Origin: Selaginella moellendorffii
Lineage: Eukaryota > Streptophyta > Lycopodiopsida > Selaginellales > Selaginellaceae
Assembly (NCBI RefSeq): GCF_000143415.4
Contig: NW_003314388.1
Span: 124,001 to 188,000, forward strand
Direction: 5' to 3'
DNA: 64,000 nt
The position numbers and the translations under genes were made by a program. The notes below the pieces were generated by a model. The model did no database searches and had not been told where the DNA came from. It worked only from the letters and a program-made list of their open reading frames with translations. Positions within the stretch are counted from its first letter, which is position 1. Each line of letters opens with the position of its first letter. Positions 33,802-46,588 of this stretch are shown in pieces.

Positions 33802-36800
33802 ACTCCACCACCCATAGACGAAGTTCGATGTCCTCATTGAACGGTAAACCATTTTGTAAAGTAACACTCGTATGTGTTACCATTTCCATCCTTGGCACCT
33901 AGCCAATATTTGTCAATGGTTTGACATTGAAGGCTCACCATGCCTTTTGCATATGCCTCAATGGTTTGACACCAAAGGCTCACCATGCCTTGCCTATCCT
34001 CTAAGGAGGGTAGTCTCCCCAACTTAGAGACTGATTGGACCACAAGGAATGGTTCTCTCCTTTTATTGGTTTAGTTCTCGCTAAACCTCTTAGAGACCCT
34101 TCTCTAAGTCAATCCCACTACTCCTTCTCGAGTAGTCTCAATTTCCATCGATATAACCTTTGCACTTTGGAACTTTGAATTTTGACTTCTTGGAGTCAAT
34201 TTCCTAGGTGTCTCCGACACCTTGCCTTGCACCTTTTGTGCAACTCCACTTCCCATCCTAGGAAGTTCTCTACTCGAGGGCACCATCATCCTCTCTTCTA
34301 TTTCGTGCCAAAGTTCCAGTTATCATACTTTGTGCTAGGGCTGTTCATCGCCCTATCATTTGGCTACCTTACCGCTCCCTCCCTTGGAGCTTCCACTTTT
34401 GCCAAATCGGAGCAATTCGGAATCCCTCCTTGGAAACACACTTCCTTTCCCGCAACTTGTTAGCGTCCAACACATTAGTGTTCCTCGCCTAACTTTGTCA
34501 CTTGGATTCCTTCCAAGGGATTCCACGGCCCTATCTTGGCCATTCATCTTTTGCTCCTATCCGTTGATTGTTGCACCAAGCAACATCGAATCTCTACCTC
34601 CCTCCTTGAGGTATTGTTTCGGTTCCATAGCAAAGACTCTTCTTTGCCAAGTCCGGAGGATGTTCACCCCTAGTACGTCTCTTTAGCATCTTCTGCTATG
34701 GGCTCTATCCACGGCCCAACTTCGTGACCCTCCCATGGGTCTTTTATAGAGACTACTTTCCTCGGACTCACTATGCCATCGCACGGACATAGTTTATTTC
34801 CCTTAGGTGCTCTTCCCACTTGGTTATCACGACCAAGCCACACCACCTTAAACAGTTCAATCTCAACATTTTGAACCAGGAACTTCATTCCTTAGCCAAC
34901 CAAGGACCTTGTCCTTTTCTGGCCATAAGATCACCTAGTGATCTCACCTTGGCACCTTAACAGAGTTGCCAAGAGGTACTTGGTTTTCTAGACCTCCAAG
35001 TTGTTGACTATAACCCCGGGGGCATCCCCCACACTTGGCGGTGCACCCAAGCTAGCCCTTACGGCCAAGGGTTCATAGCAACTGAGATTAGGTGTCCCCA
35101 TCTCACTCACCACGACCTTGGTGCCACTTGCACCAAAGTGTTCAAGTTAGATATGCTGAGCTTTCACACTAAGCAATCTAACCGTGCATCACGACTCCGA
35201 GGCATCCCTCGCTTGGCGGTGTGCCCAAACCAGTCTCCCCACTGAGAGTCCATGACCACCGAAATATGAGTGTCCTCATATTCCAAACCATCACCACGCC
35301 CTAGTGATTTGGGACTCGAACCCAAGCACTAGAGGGTCGGGACTCGAACCCAACCTCCGTATATGCATCTACGGACGGCATCACACTAGATGCCTGGCAT
35401 GACTCCCCACGCCGGTGCACCAACCTATTTTTAAAGCGCGCTACAGATCACAGCTTAGGAACCTAGTTCCTCCACACTGCCAAGTCCTCTCACTTGACAT
35501 GTCTGTGATCATGCATGGACTCCTCCATGCTCGGCCCCATGGCCCACCCTTTTTGAAGTTATCACCTTCAACTAGGGTCTTTGTTCCCCTGACGTGCCAA
35601 TCTCACTTGGCAAGTCCTCCGACCATTGTAACATGGTTCCTGCATAAGTGTGAAAGTCCTTGACCATCGACTTTCGTTCAAAGCCCTCTCTTTGAACACT
35701 CGGGAACTACTTCCCTAACCTTGATAACCTTGCCTCATGGCAAGCTTCAAGACCACGCTTCTGCTGCGCCACTCTGATTTCGCGTGTTCCATGAACCATT
35801 TACACTTGGCCTTTCTAGGTACTACGCTACCTAGAATCGTCTTTGGGAACCTTGAAGGAACTCTGTCCCTCAGCTTGCTAAGGCCTCCCCTTTCGCAAGC
35901 TTTATAGTTGCCATATAGTCTAACATGGACAATTCCATATTTTAGACTCTCCATGGCATCACGGTTGCTAGCAACAACATCCTCGAGCACCCTCTTGATT
36001 CCCCACTCCCAACTTTCATAACCACTGTTGGATATGCCCTTTGATTTCTATGGTTCAATTCCATCCCAATACTACTTGCTTTTGGCTTCACACCTTTCCT
36101 TCGGTCATTCTCCTCTAGACCAGGAGGATAGCTTTGCACTTTCTGTCATGCTTTAGCAAGTATTCTTAGGGATGGACCTACCCAATAGCCTAGGGAGTGG
36201 TTCCTCAATCCGGGTATGCTCACCTTATAATCCCACACACTGGGATTACATTGTTGCTTATGGGCCTTTACATGCCCATCACTAGCCTTGCCAAAATTCC
36301 ATTTTTGGCTTTGTCCAATTCGGGTAGACAGTCCTCTCCTGTCTCCGCAACCTTGGACATTTGGATAGCACCTTCTATCCATCATTCGCTAGGGACTTAG
36401 TCCCTTGGGCTTTATCCATTGCCCTCGCGACATCAAACACCACCTTCTGGTGTTCTAGAGTGTCCGGGTGTCCCAATGATGGCTTTCTTGACAATGAGTA
36501 TTTCCTTTTATGACATTGACTTACTATATCGCAACACAAGCAACTTATCCCCCGTAAGGGTATATCCAACTTCTTTATGCTATTAAGAAGTCTTGGGTAG
36601 CTACCTTCTACCCGTTTAACCAGTTATTTTGCACCTCTTGCTTAGTTGCCTCATAGTTGTCAAGTCCTACAACTCATTGCTTGGTGCTTTCACACCTCCA
36701 TCATTATCTGGGTCACCACACTCCAACTGCATGCTCTGCAGCTTAGGCTATGCTATTCCCATTTCCATTGGGATTCCTTTGGCAAGGGGTTCTCATGAAC

Positions 36801-37897
36801 CCACCAACATAGCCTCAAGGTATCACACCTTGGCACATTTGGTGTCTCCACACCATCGGCTCCACGAGCCTACCTCTATGACATTTCCCCTTCGTGTCTA
36901 AGTCTTTGCCAAGACCAACACCGCTCTTTCTCATGCCAACCATCCGTTAGCACTGCACCATAGAGGTCACACACAACTTTATGTCAGAGTTGTTTTCTTC
37001 TGGGAACACCTTTCCCATAACTTTAGCATGGCCTATTTTGCCATCGATGAGATACCCTCTGTTCTCATCCTTGGATCCTATGATCCCCCCCCCATCCTTT
37101 GTGGGGTACAACACACCTCAGTCCAAATGCTTCCATCAGTCCTTTTAGGACCATCCGTTGACTCTACTTGAGTCATCCAGCAATTTTGGACTTGGTTAAT
37201 CCACAGACCCGTAAGGTCCTACTTGTGAGGCACTAGCTCACTGGAATACACTTCTTGCATTCCTGTCCTACTCAAAAGGACTATTTTCACAAGTGTTACT
37301 CCGACACTTGATTTTGTTCTCTGGGGGCAACCTTTGCCCCTTAGGACTACTTGTCCATGTGATGAGAATACCAACTCATCCACTCAATACACCCCAACTC
37401 CTTGGGTTGTTCCAGCATTTATTAGAGGTAGCCCCGGCTACCATTTCAAGGACTTGAGTCCTCTTCCGTATTTGACCTTCCACGGTCATTACCTTTGGTC
37501 TCACATTCATGAGCACCAACCTCAACTATATGAGGATAATCTTGTGACTCCTTTATTGCTTTGGAGTCTTTATCTTTCCCGTGATCCCAACTGTAATTGT
37601 TTACCACAACTACATTAGCCAGTTTGCTAAGTCAAACGCTCATCTGGATCACATCCTCAACTCTTTGAGGAAAACCATATACTGTTCCCAAGATCCCAAA
37701 GTCGTTCCATTATTGACCCTTTTCTATCCACCACCTCGTCTACAAGTTCACACATGAACTGTAATGGAGAGCCATGTCTTCCCGACTTGCTACTCCTCAA
37801 GGATAGGCCCACTCCTCGGACCTTCCGATGCCAACACTAGTGGTGATATACTTGAGAACCAATAAAAGTCGGACTAAGGAACAGCTCCGATACCAAA

Positions 37898-38299
37898 TGT
37901 AAGCTCTTGAGTTTGGACTTCCCGGGAGGTCACCCAGCCCAGTACTATTCAAACCCAAGGACGCTTAACCCCAAATATCCCAAGACCCTTAACCGATTGG
38001 AAAAGGGGGTGCACTCTTGTTCATGGGCCCTTTCCCTCTATATTTGAACCCTTATGGATCGTCTCTCGAGTCGTTCCCTTTGGTTGCTTACAATCCACCA
38101 CGCTTCCCTGCAAGTTCACGCCCTCGTGAACGGAAGCTGAGAGCCGCAGCTCTCCCAAGAGCCTCGCTCTCTTGACACCCTACCCCTCGGGTCGAGCCCA
38201 GCGGGAGCAAACTGGACCAGCCAGATGTCAATCAATATGTGGTGCGATTCCCCTAAGCCAACCAATAGAGTCGGACCCAAGACGGCTCCGATACCAAAT
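37898..38299 (-). mobile_element. Cassandra-type TRIM fragment joined at the primer-binding site
   Basis: Minus-strand order: family-A LTR, ATT, TGGTATCGGAGC, about 200 bases matching the internal domain of the TRIM at 49352-49556, then a 195-base LTR (38092 to 37898; TGTAAGCAACC to GAGCTTACA) matching the TRIM LTRs. A second TTTGGTATCGGAGC (37884-37897) then leads into the element interior. The LTR holds the 5S-rRNA-like stretch (complement of GGGTTAAGCGTCCTTGGG at about 37956-37973). The TRIM's own 5' LTR is absent; the family-A LTR takes its place. Confidence 0.85.
38285..38296 (-). promoter_or_regulatory. Primer-binding site, initiator-tRNA-Met type
   Basis: Minus-strand TGGTATCGGAGC begins three bases after the LTR end. 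It differs from the common plant retroelement site TGGTATCAGAGC at one position. It primes first-strand cDNA from the 3' end of initiator tRNA-Met. Confidence 0.8.
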
Positions 38300-39413
38300 T
38301 GTAAGCGACTAAATTTTCCATTTTACTTTAGTCACTTAACCACACCTCCGACCACTTGGAGGAGTCTCATTCACAACCTCCATCAATCCAATTCAGGACT
38401 TGGGACTTGCTAGCCCCAAGAATGGCATCCATGCCACTCCACACTTGCACCTGGTCCAAGTGCTCCACGTGTCCGGTCCTGAGACCGACACCCAAAGGTA
38501 CCACTGACATCTCGGCCCGTTACGTTAAGGCCATGCCCATTCACCTTTGCTGCACTAGTGGTTCAACACCACTTGCATCACCACCTCGTCTCTCCAAGAC
38601 TGGGCCATGTGTCCACGAGGGGTCATCCTAGATCCACTCCTTAGCATCCTTAGGATGCCCACAGACCTGGGGAATTGCCTTCCCCAAAGTCCCTTTGTCA
38701 GTTCCTACCAAGTCCCTTTCTGCCCCTGGCCGTGTTTGCCAACACTGCCACTGGATCGAGGCCCACAGGCCCGACCCCTAAGTCCCACGGTCCTCTGGGA
38801 CTTCCTCACCACATGACTGTGTCCTTGGTCACTACCCCAGAGGACTGCTCCTCTTCCTTTCCACAGTCTGGGCCTTTGGGACAACATTTTGGAACACCGT
38901 GGCCTTACGCGAGCCACCTGGGTACTCTCCTCGCCTTCTGCCCTTGGGTGCTCTAGCCATGGGCTTAGAGCGGGTTCCATTGAGCCACACTAGGTATCCA
39001 AGTAGGTAGTGCCACCCACACTTGGACTGGGAGCATCGGCCAATCGATCTCCCGGGGGAACTAGAGCCGGCTCTTGAACACTTCACCAAGCTACCCCGCT
39101 TGTCGGTCCGTATTCACTCTAGTCTTGGACTTCCCAGTGGTCAGTTCCTCACCCAACACTGGGTCTGGCCTTCCTGGGCCAAACTGGCCTTTCCTGGCCA
39201 AACTGGCTCCACTGCAGTCCTCCCCCTGCTATACTTTTGGAGCTCACCAAACCCCCCAGGGTCTGGGAGACGAACGCTTTGGGCTTTCACCCTCTCAGGC
39301 TCCGGACTCGGACTCGGACTCGGACTCGAACTCGGACTCGGACTCGGATTCGGACTCGGACTCGGGCTCGGGCTCGGTCTCGGCCTCGGCCTCGGTCTCG
39401 GTCTCGGTCCCGA

Positions 39414-39460
<47 letters not shown>

Positions 39461-40167
39461 ACTTCGGACTCCATCTCGGACTCCACCTCGGACTCCATCT
39501 CGGACTCCATCTCGGACTCCATCTCGGACTCCATCTCGGACTCCATCTCGGACTCCATCTCGGGTCCATCTCGGGTCCATCTCGGACTCCATCTCGGACT
39601 CCATCTCGGGTCCATCTCGGACTCCATCTCGGGTCCATCTCGGACTCCATCTCGGACTCCATTTTGGGTCCATCTCGGGTCCACCTCGGACTCCATCTCG
39701 GACTCCATCTCGGACTCCATCTCGGGTCCATCTCGGACTCCACTTCGGACTCCAGCTCGGGTCCATCTCGGGTCCACCTCGGACTCCATCTCGGACTCGA
39801 CTTTGGACTCCAACTCGGGTCCATCTCAGGTCCACCTCGGACTCCACTTCGGACTCCATCTCGGACTCCACTTCGGACTCCAACTCGGGTCCATCTCGAG
39901 TCCACCTCGGACTCCACTTCGGACTCCATCTCGGACACTCCCACGTGTCATGTGTTGGTCCTTTTGGGTCCCTTTTTGGAGCCTCGCCTTTTGCTCGCTT
40001 CGTGCTCGTTCCTCGAGCACTTCGTTGGGAGTTCCACTCCCGCTCTTGACTTCTCAAGTCGGAGCTTTTGGTCCAAACGTGTTACGCTCGTTTGGCTCTC
40101 GCTTCGGCCACTACCATGTGGCGCCCTTCCGGCTCCACTTTGGGGCCTAGGGATTTTGTGTCTCACA
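38300..40167 (-). repeat. 5' LTR of the family-A element
   Basis: Right-hand copy. It carries the minisatellite at about 39301-39941 with the same order of units as the left-hand LTR. Visible differences are single bases, for example GTTAAGG for GCTAAGG at about 38526 and TTTTGG for TTTCGG at about 38888. Confidence 0.92.
39301..39941 (-). repeat. Minisatellite array 5
   Basis: Near-identical partner of array 4 in the other LTR of the same element, about 640 bases. Long overlapping frames of 170-400 codons on both strands encode only repeat peptides such as LGLHLG, SDSISD and SRTPSR. Confidence 0.9.
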
Positions 40168-40599
40168 CCTAAATTCCACACCATGCTAGTTGGTGGAGTA
40201 CCCATGTCCTCGTGTTAGGCCACCGGTATGCTGAAATAGTGCCAGACTTTGTTTGGCTCTGTTTTGTGTGTTAGTCCTAGCATTGGGATGTTGGATACTC
40301 TAGGACTGTTCCAAGTCGCTCTGTGCCCCTATCCCTTCGCTCCTTGGGTTGCATGCTTGGGAGTTGCTGTATGGTCTGGTTCCATCACTCTTTAGCTCCA
40401 TACTTGGGAGTTTGGCACCGTTCCTTCATTCAGTGGCCCAAGGCCCTGAACCTCGGGTTCCACACCACTGTCTTATGAACACGTGGCATGTGACACATGG
40501 CATATGACACATGGCACATGGAGGGTTTAGGTTCTGCTTCATGGTGTTATCCTAATGTAAATCACCATAGAATAAAGGGTAAAAACTACATGCGCTACA

Positions 40600-43500
40600 T
40601 TTGGTATTAGAGGATGAGGTTCAGTGAGTACTATCCAATGAAATTGGGCAACTAATCTCATTGCATGCTCAGAGATGAAATCGATGATCCGAGTGGGTAC
40701 ATGTTTGGGTGCAAAGGCTTTGCATTCGTTCCTTGGGTATGGATTTTAGTTACCTTGTTGTACCTTATGATGTGAGCTTGCTCTTGGGCTCATAAGATGA
40801 ATTTGAGTTGTTCTATTTGCACGAGTTTGCGCTTGGGCTTGTGAGTGAGGCACATTAGCAATTCAAGGTTACATTTTGAGTTGGCAGGATTAATGTTAAC
40901 CTATTGGTGGTTCCATGAGTTGTTCCAATGGTTTCATGAGTTGTTCTTTGTACCATGGGAGAAAGTAAACTTTCCCTAGGTTTGCTATGAGTGGCAAATA
41001 GGCTAGTTTGCAGCTGTTTAGCATGGCACTAGTGGATCTTTCCTAGGCATGATTACAAGTGAATCAATCAAACTATAGGAATTAGTCTATTTGTTCAAGT
41101 AATCATTGCCATGCTCTCTCATAAACTTTTCTTGGATTGGACTAAAAGCAGTGCAATAGCAAGCTTGAGGTTTAGTCAAAGATGAGACCGAAAAGAAAAT
41201 TGTCAGGGACAAAGGATTAAACATATAAATCATCTTCTCTTTTAGAGAGATAATTTGTAACGAGGTGTTAACTCATTGCTCATATTCATATCATGCAATC
41301 AAAAGTCCCTACCTTGATGCATGTTGGTTATGATGGTCCTTGAAATGGTGAATCATGGGATGAATAGTGGTGAAGCGCTAAACCATTTTGTCTAGGCTTG
41401 TTATTGGAAGACTTGGGTTACAATGCTCAATTCTTTTCTGGGGAACTTTGCTATTACTCCTTGAGTAGTTTAGTGTGGATTAGTTTTGACTTTGGTCGGA
41501 AAGAGAATGGCATGAGCTTATCTGTGTTGTGAACTAAAGTTAGTGGTGTTGGGTGTTAGAAGTCTCTATCGGTAGAGTGTGGCATTTATGTTGCATTTTG
41601 TCGAATCAAGTTGGCACTTGATATAAACCTTTGAAATAATGACATGGGTGTTGCTCGTGATGTTACTCAATTGATGATCAAGTCATTGTGATTTTCATAT
41701 CATATCCATGTGATAGTGAGCAATGTGTTTACGAAGTTGCTTGATTAAATGATGATCAACCCCAAAGTGGTTGATGGTGAAGCTAGTCTACTTGCATGAA
41801 GTAGCATTATGGTAGCTTTGACTGGATTCTCGATGGTGGTCCATTATGCTAAGTTTATGTTAGTACCTTGTTCTTTGAGAGTTTGCCCATTGAGGTGTTG
41901 AAAAGGGTTATAGCATTCACTTGTTATAACTTGTTTATTGATCCGTTAGCACTTAGAATAAATTGTTGGATGGAAAAAGTGTGTAGTTAGGGCATTGACA
42001 TCACTAGCACTTGTGTTAGTGGAAATGACATTGTTATTCAAGTGATGAGGGATTTTCCTTAGAGTTTGATTTTCCATGTCATTTTTCCTTGTTAGTGTTT
42101 TGGCTTCACATTGGATCTTGAAGGTGGTTGAAGAAGAGTGTTAGTGTAATGTGAATATCTAAATATATAGTCTTCATGATCAAGTATTGGATGTTCATTT
42201 AACACTTTGCAGATGTTGGTGTTGGATTCAGAAAATGGGCAAAGTTGTTCAATGCTTAAACATACTGTGGGTCATGAGAATTTGTGTTGAGGTGAATATA
42301 TGTGAAATTGTTAGTAGGAGGAAGTTGGTTGAGTTTTGAAAGTTTGCATTCCTGGATTGAGAGTCATTCTTTCTTTGGGAGGGAAAATTTTCCATAAATT
42401 TTCTTAAACTTTTCCAATGGCTAATTTGTTAATCATTTTGCTTGAAAACCATTCCATTTTCGTAAGCCAATACAAACTAGTGAAGGGGTTGGAGTTGACT
42501 CCAATTGGCTTAAACCTTAGTAGGTAATTTGTATGATATGACACGAAAAGGGATGCTAACTTTTTAGGGCTAAGATAATTGAGTTGGATAGAGTCTGGAG
42601 TTGGTGTAGAAAAGTGGCCGTTGCACTTTTCTAAGAAGGGTGACCTTTGTGCCTTTCTTCTATAGCGTTATATTTGGTGGCAGGTTGCAGTTTGCATTTC
42701 GTTAAAACTCTATGAGAGTAGTGAGCTCTCACTAATCTCGACTTAGCCTTGGTAGCCCTACACCTTGGCTAAGGATGGTGATATCCAACTTAGTTGTTTG
42801 AGTTTGAGATGTTAGTACCCATACTATAGCTTTGTCTATGCAAAGGTTATGTACCGATATAAGTCCATCTCATAGTCTTCACTTTAGTTTTGGCTGAGTA
42901 TTGATCATACATAGCTAGCCTCTTCAAGGCATGCTCAGAGCTATTGACTAAATGTGTTGGTGAGCTTATCGCGGTTGAGTTGGATTCGAGTGGTCATTTA
43001 GTTCATGCTTGTCCATGAACCTTTATCTTATACTTGGGGTATTACATTCATGTTGGACAAGTGTATAATTTGATGATATGAGTTTAGTGTTGGGTCTTGT
43101 GAAGGCAAGTTGAAGGGTGGTTGCTTTGCGACTAGTGATTATTTATTGACTTCGTCGAAGACTATGACACTTGTTTTGCTCGATGATGATTTAGCAGTGA
43201 TAAGCTTGCTTTACCGGATAGTTTTGCGGAGGATCGTGTTGTTAAACAGACATGGGTTTTCTATGTTGGCATGTCAACTCTACCTTAGTCAATATCATTT
43301 AGTTGCATTTAGTTCATAGTGTTGGATTTCATTTAATCTTGAACATGGTGATTCACTCCTTGAGGAAGTGTTATCTATAACTGAGTTTTGCTGAAGGATT
43401 AATTTCAAATACTAAATAAAGTATTTTCAACCTTGGTTATCTTAGTTGCTAGAGAGTTTTGAGTAGTGATTCACTTGAGCTTTCTTTTAGCTTTGTTATG

Positions 43501-45592
43501 GTGTTGATGGCATTGAAGTGATGCCTTGTCGTTGACATAGTTAATGTTGAGATTTGAGTGAAATGAGATATCTCTCTGAAAGATTGATATTGAGTTTCAT
43601 TAGTCTTGATAGAGATAGTGTTGATGATTTAGTTGTAACTTTGCGTTATTAGCATTCGTGCATTTGCTAGTTAGCAACTATATTGACATTTAAACAAGCT
43701 AAGTGGCAAGTTAAATTAGTTGTGTTCTAGACAATTGCTTAGTCGAGGTTGAGTTTTAGGCTTTTCCTTGAAAAGTGATTTAGTCGTAGACTATGCTAAC
43801 TCTACAAGAAAAAGAGTTAGTGATTAATATTGAAATGTTTGAATCCTTGTTAGATTTGAATTGGGATATATTGACCATTGATGATTCTTCTTATGCTTGT
43901 TATGAAGTGAGTTACGTTTTGTTATAGATGGATTCATGAAAGATCATTTAGTGTTCACTTGTTGAGTATAGTTTCATTGTGTTTGGCTTTTGGATTGATA
44001 CAAATATGCTCTTCATTAGCTTTGCATTATGAAGTTTAGCTTATAAATGTGTTGAGGAGGATATTATGGACTATGCCATGATTTCTTCTTTAGCATTGAA
44101 GTTAGTTTATGTAAAACTTGTGATCATTATTAAGCAAGACTTAGTTATAGGATTTTTCAAGCTTTTGGTTCCTTGAGTTTTCATGTTTATAGTCCATTTG
44201 TTAGAAGTTGTTAGAGAAGGCATTTTTGGCTTATTAGCTTCAATATTGAAATTAGTATTTGCATCTAGCAATCATTGATAATGATTAATTATCATCTTGG
44301 GATAATTGATTGTTCTCATTAAAAAAAATATATTTATTTAGTTGTTGTTGATGTAAATTAATGTGCCATTCTTTGGGATGGTGGATTTTTTCTTCAATGA
44401 TGATTATGTATTGCTCTTTTAATGGGAGGATTGATCTTTTATTATAGTTAGTTATGCTATTTGATGGCTTGTGGCTTTTCGCAATACCACATATATTTTG
44501 TGGTTTACTCTGGATTGGTCTTTTGGGTTTGAGACATCAGTAGGATGTTACTGACATTTGCTTGAGCAACTCTAGTTCCTTAGTAATATTGGCCGGGATC
44601 TATTTCAATTGACTAGTGCGATAATTGGCATGAACGAGTGTTTGTTAGTCTTACCACATTCATTTAGTATTGTTGATTGTTCCTCAAGTTAGATCTAATT
44701 GATTTGGATGTTATTTCCTTCAAGTGATACATTTACAAGCATCTTGCTTGCTAGTCAATGATACTTTGTGTTCTTTGAGTTATCTTTGGTAAGTTTTTTG
44801 GCATACTGTCTGCAATCTTTGATAGTTAAGGTTTATCATTGACTTTTCTTGATGATAGTTTGGCTATAAAATTTTGTTGGCTAGTGAATCCTATGTTTTC
44901 CAACTATAATGCTCTTAGTGGTTCCTATACTATCATATTAGTTTATCAGATGATAATTTACTTGGAATACTTTTGTGTTCTAATCTAAGATATATTCATT
45001 GATAATTAACACTCTAAGATATCATTGTCTATGACTTTGATATTGTCCATATATTGATCTTTGAGTTTGGGCTAGTATAGGCAAATTGGTTTCAGCACTT
45101 CATGTGTATGGTGAAATCTTTAGTTATGGGGTAGTTACTATTGACTGATCACATCACCCGCCTCTTTGTTGATGTTCCTTATTCCGTTGAAAGGGCGTGA
45201 CTGTGTAAACAACTCTAATTACCTGTTTACAGTAGTCTATCTAAACCTTACCAATGGGTTTGGTTTCTTTGTTCATGAGGGTTGGGGCCTCTGGCTTCTC
45301 TCTCTATGTCCCTGCAAGCAAGCGCATATCACACTTTTGTAAGCTGGGTGACAACTAGAGCAGCAAGGGTGGCAAACTCCGTTGGTTATTTCCTTGTCGC
45401 TGACGGCCAGAAGGTGTCTGAGTGGGTAGCGCATTTGCGTTAGACAAAGAGGTTGTCTCCTAACTCATTTAAGTTGGTGCATTTCTCACATAATGTGAGT
45501 ACCATGAAATTTTTCTGGAGTTGTTTCCTTGGCAGTATTCTAGACTCGAGTATGCATCGACGAGGATGTCGATATTCCCTAGGGGGGGAGAG
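40600..45592 (+). other. Interior of element B1, no coding sequence seen
   Basis: Five kilobases, TG/AT-rich on the plus strand. The longest frame is about 70 codons (43110-43319) and no retroelement protein motif is visible. A primer site (TTTGGTATTAGAGG, 40600-40613) and a polypurine tract at the end (45581-45592) are both well placed. This means the cis signals for reverse transcription persist although protein genes do not. Confidence 0.65.
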
Positions 45593-46588
45593 TGTCACGA
45601 ATGTGACTTCGGGTATCAAAAGTTACCTGTCGGCTAGTCCTTACGGACACTCTTTCCTTACTACCACGATGGCAGGAGGTCGGTATTGCTGGTTCTCTTT
45701 TAGTAAACTGGGCTTGGCACCTATACTTAGCTAGATGGACATAAGGTGGAAACTCCTATGTGTTTCTAGCTGAGCATACTCGGTCTGGCTCTTAGTTCTC
45801 TTTTGCTTTGTCTTGCACTAGCTTGATAAAAACCTCATTTCGGTCCTAAATGCTATTTATGGAAAGTGTCTAGATCTGCTCATTTGGCATATCTACAAAA
45901 TGTAGAGATTGGTTTGAACACAATGGTGTTCATCCTATGTCCAAATTCGCAATATAGCGCCATTCCATAGTTAGTAAGTTTTTAGTTTGTCCCAGAGACT
46001 AACTCCTGATACTAAGGGAAGCTTGGGGTGAAAGCCTAAAGTGTGTGTTCCTCAAGGGGGGGGGGGGGGTAAGTCGGGCATGGCCGACCAACTTGAGGCA
46101 TGGTCTAGCTCCTGTTTGCATACCTGTCCTTGTTCTGCATCCGGCTTGGGTCTAAGCCTAAGTTCCACACCATGCTAGCTGGTGGAGTACCCATGTCCTC
46201 GTGTTAGGCCACCGGTATGCTGAAATAGTGCCAGACTTTGTTTGGCTCTGTTTTGTGTGTTAGTCCTAGCATTGGGATGTTGGATACTCTAGGACTGTTC
46301 CAAGTCGCTCTGTGCCCCTGTCCCTTCACTCCTTGGGTTGCATGCTTGGGAGTTGCTGTATGGTCTAGTTCCATCACTCTTTAGCTCCATACTTGGGAGT
46401 TTGGCATCGTTCCTTCGTTCAGTGGCCCAAGGCCCTGAACCTCGGGTTCCACACCACTGTCTTATAAACACGTGGCATGTGACACATGGCATATGACACG
46501 TGGCATATGGAGGGTTTAGGTTCTGCTTCATGGTGTTATCCTAATGTAAATCACCATAGGATAAAGGGTATAAACCACATGCACTACA
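45593..46588 (+). repeat. 3' LTR of element B1
   Basis: 996 bases from TGTCACGAATG to GCACTACA. It aligns with 30081-30340, 31610-31933 and 40173-40599. It preserves the unoccupied version of the family-A element's target (AAGCCTAAGTTCC at about 46155). A run of 14 G near 46056-46069 is a local difference. Confidence 0.85.

Larger units (their letters stand above)
33802..38299 (-). other. Interior of the family-A element, without gag-pol
   Basis: I find no frame above about 110 codons on either strand and no recognisable retroviral-type domain. Two short similar stretches around 33910-33990 (AAGGCTCACCATGCCTT twice) are the only local repeats noted. The last 400 bases (37898-38299) are a Cassandra-type TRIM fragment, described separately. 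Confidence 0.7.
31934..40167 (-). mobile_element. Young non-autonomous LTR element, family A (LARD-like)
   Basis: Two direct LTRs of identical length, 31934-33801 and 38300-40167 (1868 bases each), differ by only a handful of substitutions. TSD CCTAA is perfect (31929-31933, 40168-40172). The related unoccupied sequence AAGCCTAAGTTCCACACC exists at about 46155. On the minus strand the LTR is TGTGAGACAC to GTCGCTTACA. The primer site TGGTATCGGAGC (complement at 38285-38296) follows the right-hand LTR, giving minus orientation, and purine-rich GGGTGGTGGAG precedes the left-hand LTR. The 4.5 kb interior has only short frames and no RT, integrase or protease motif, which fits a large retrotransposon derivative mobilised in trans. 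Confidence 0.9.

Noticed and set aside
32656-33840. A 394-codon plus-strand frame over the LTR, repeated at 39022-40218
   Set aside because: It is antisense to the element and spans unique LTR sequence and the minisatellite alike. The frame is open because of repeat composition, and it ends in unrelated sequence after the LTR in each copy.
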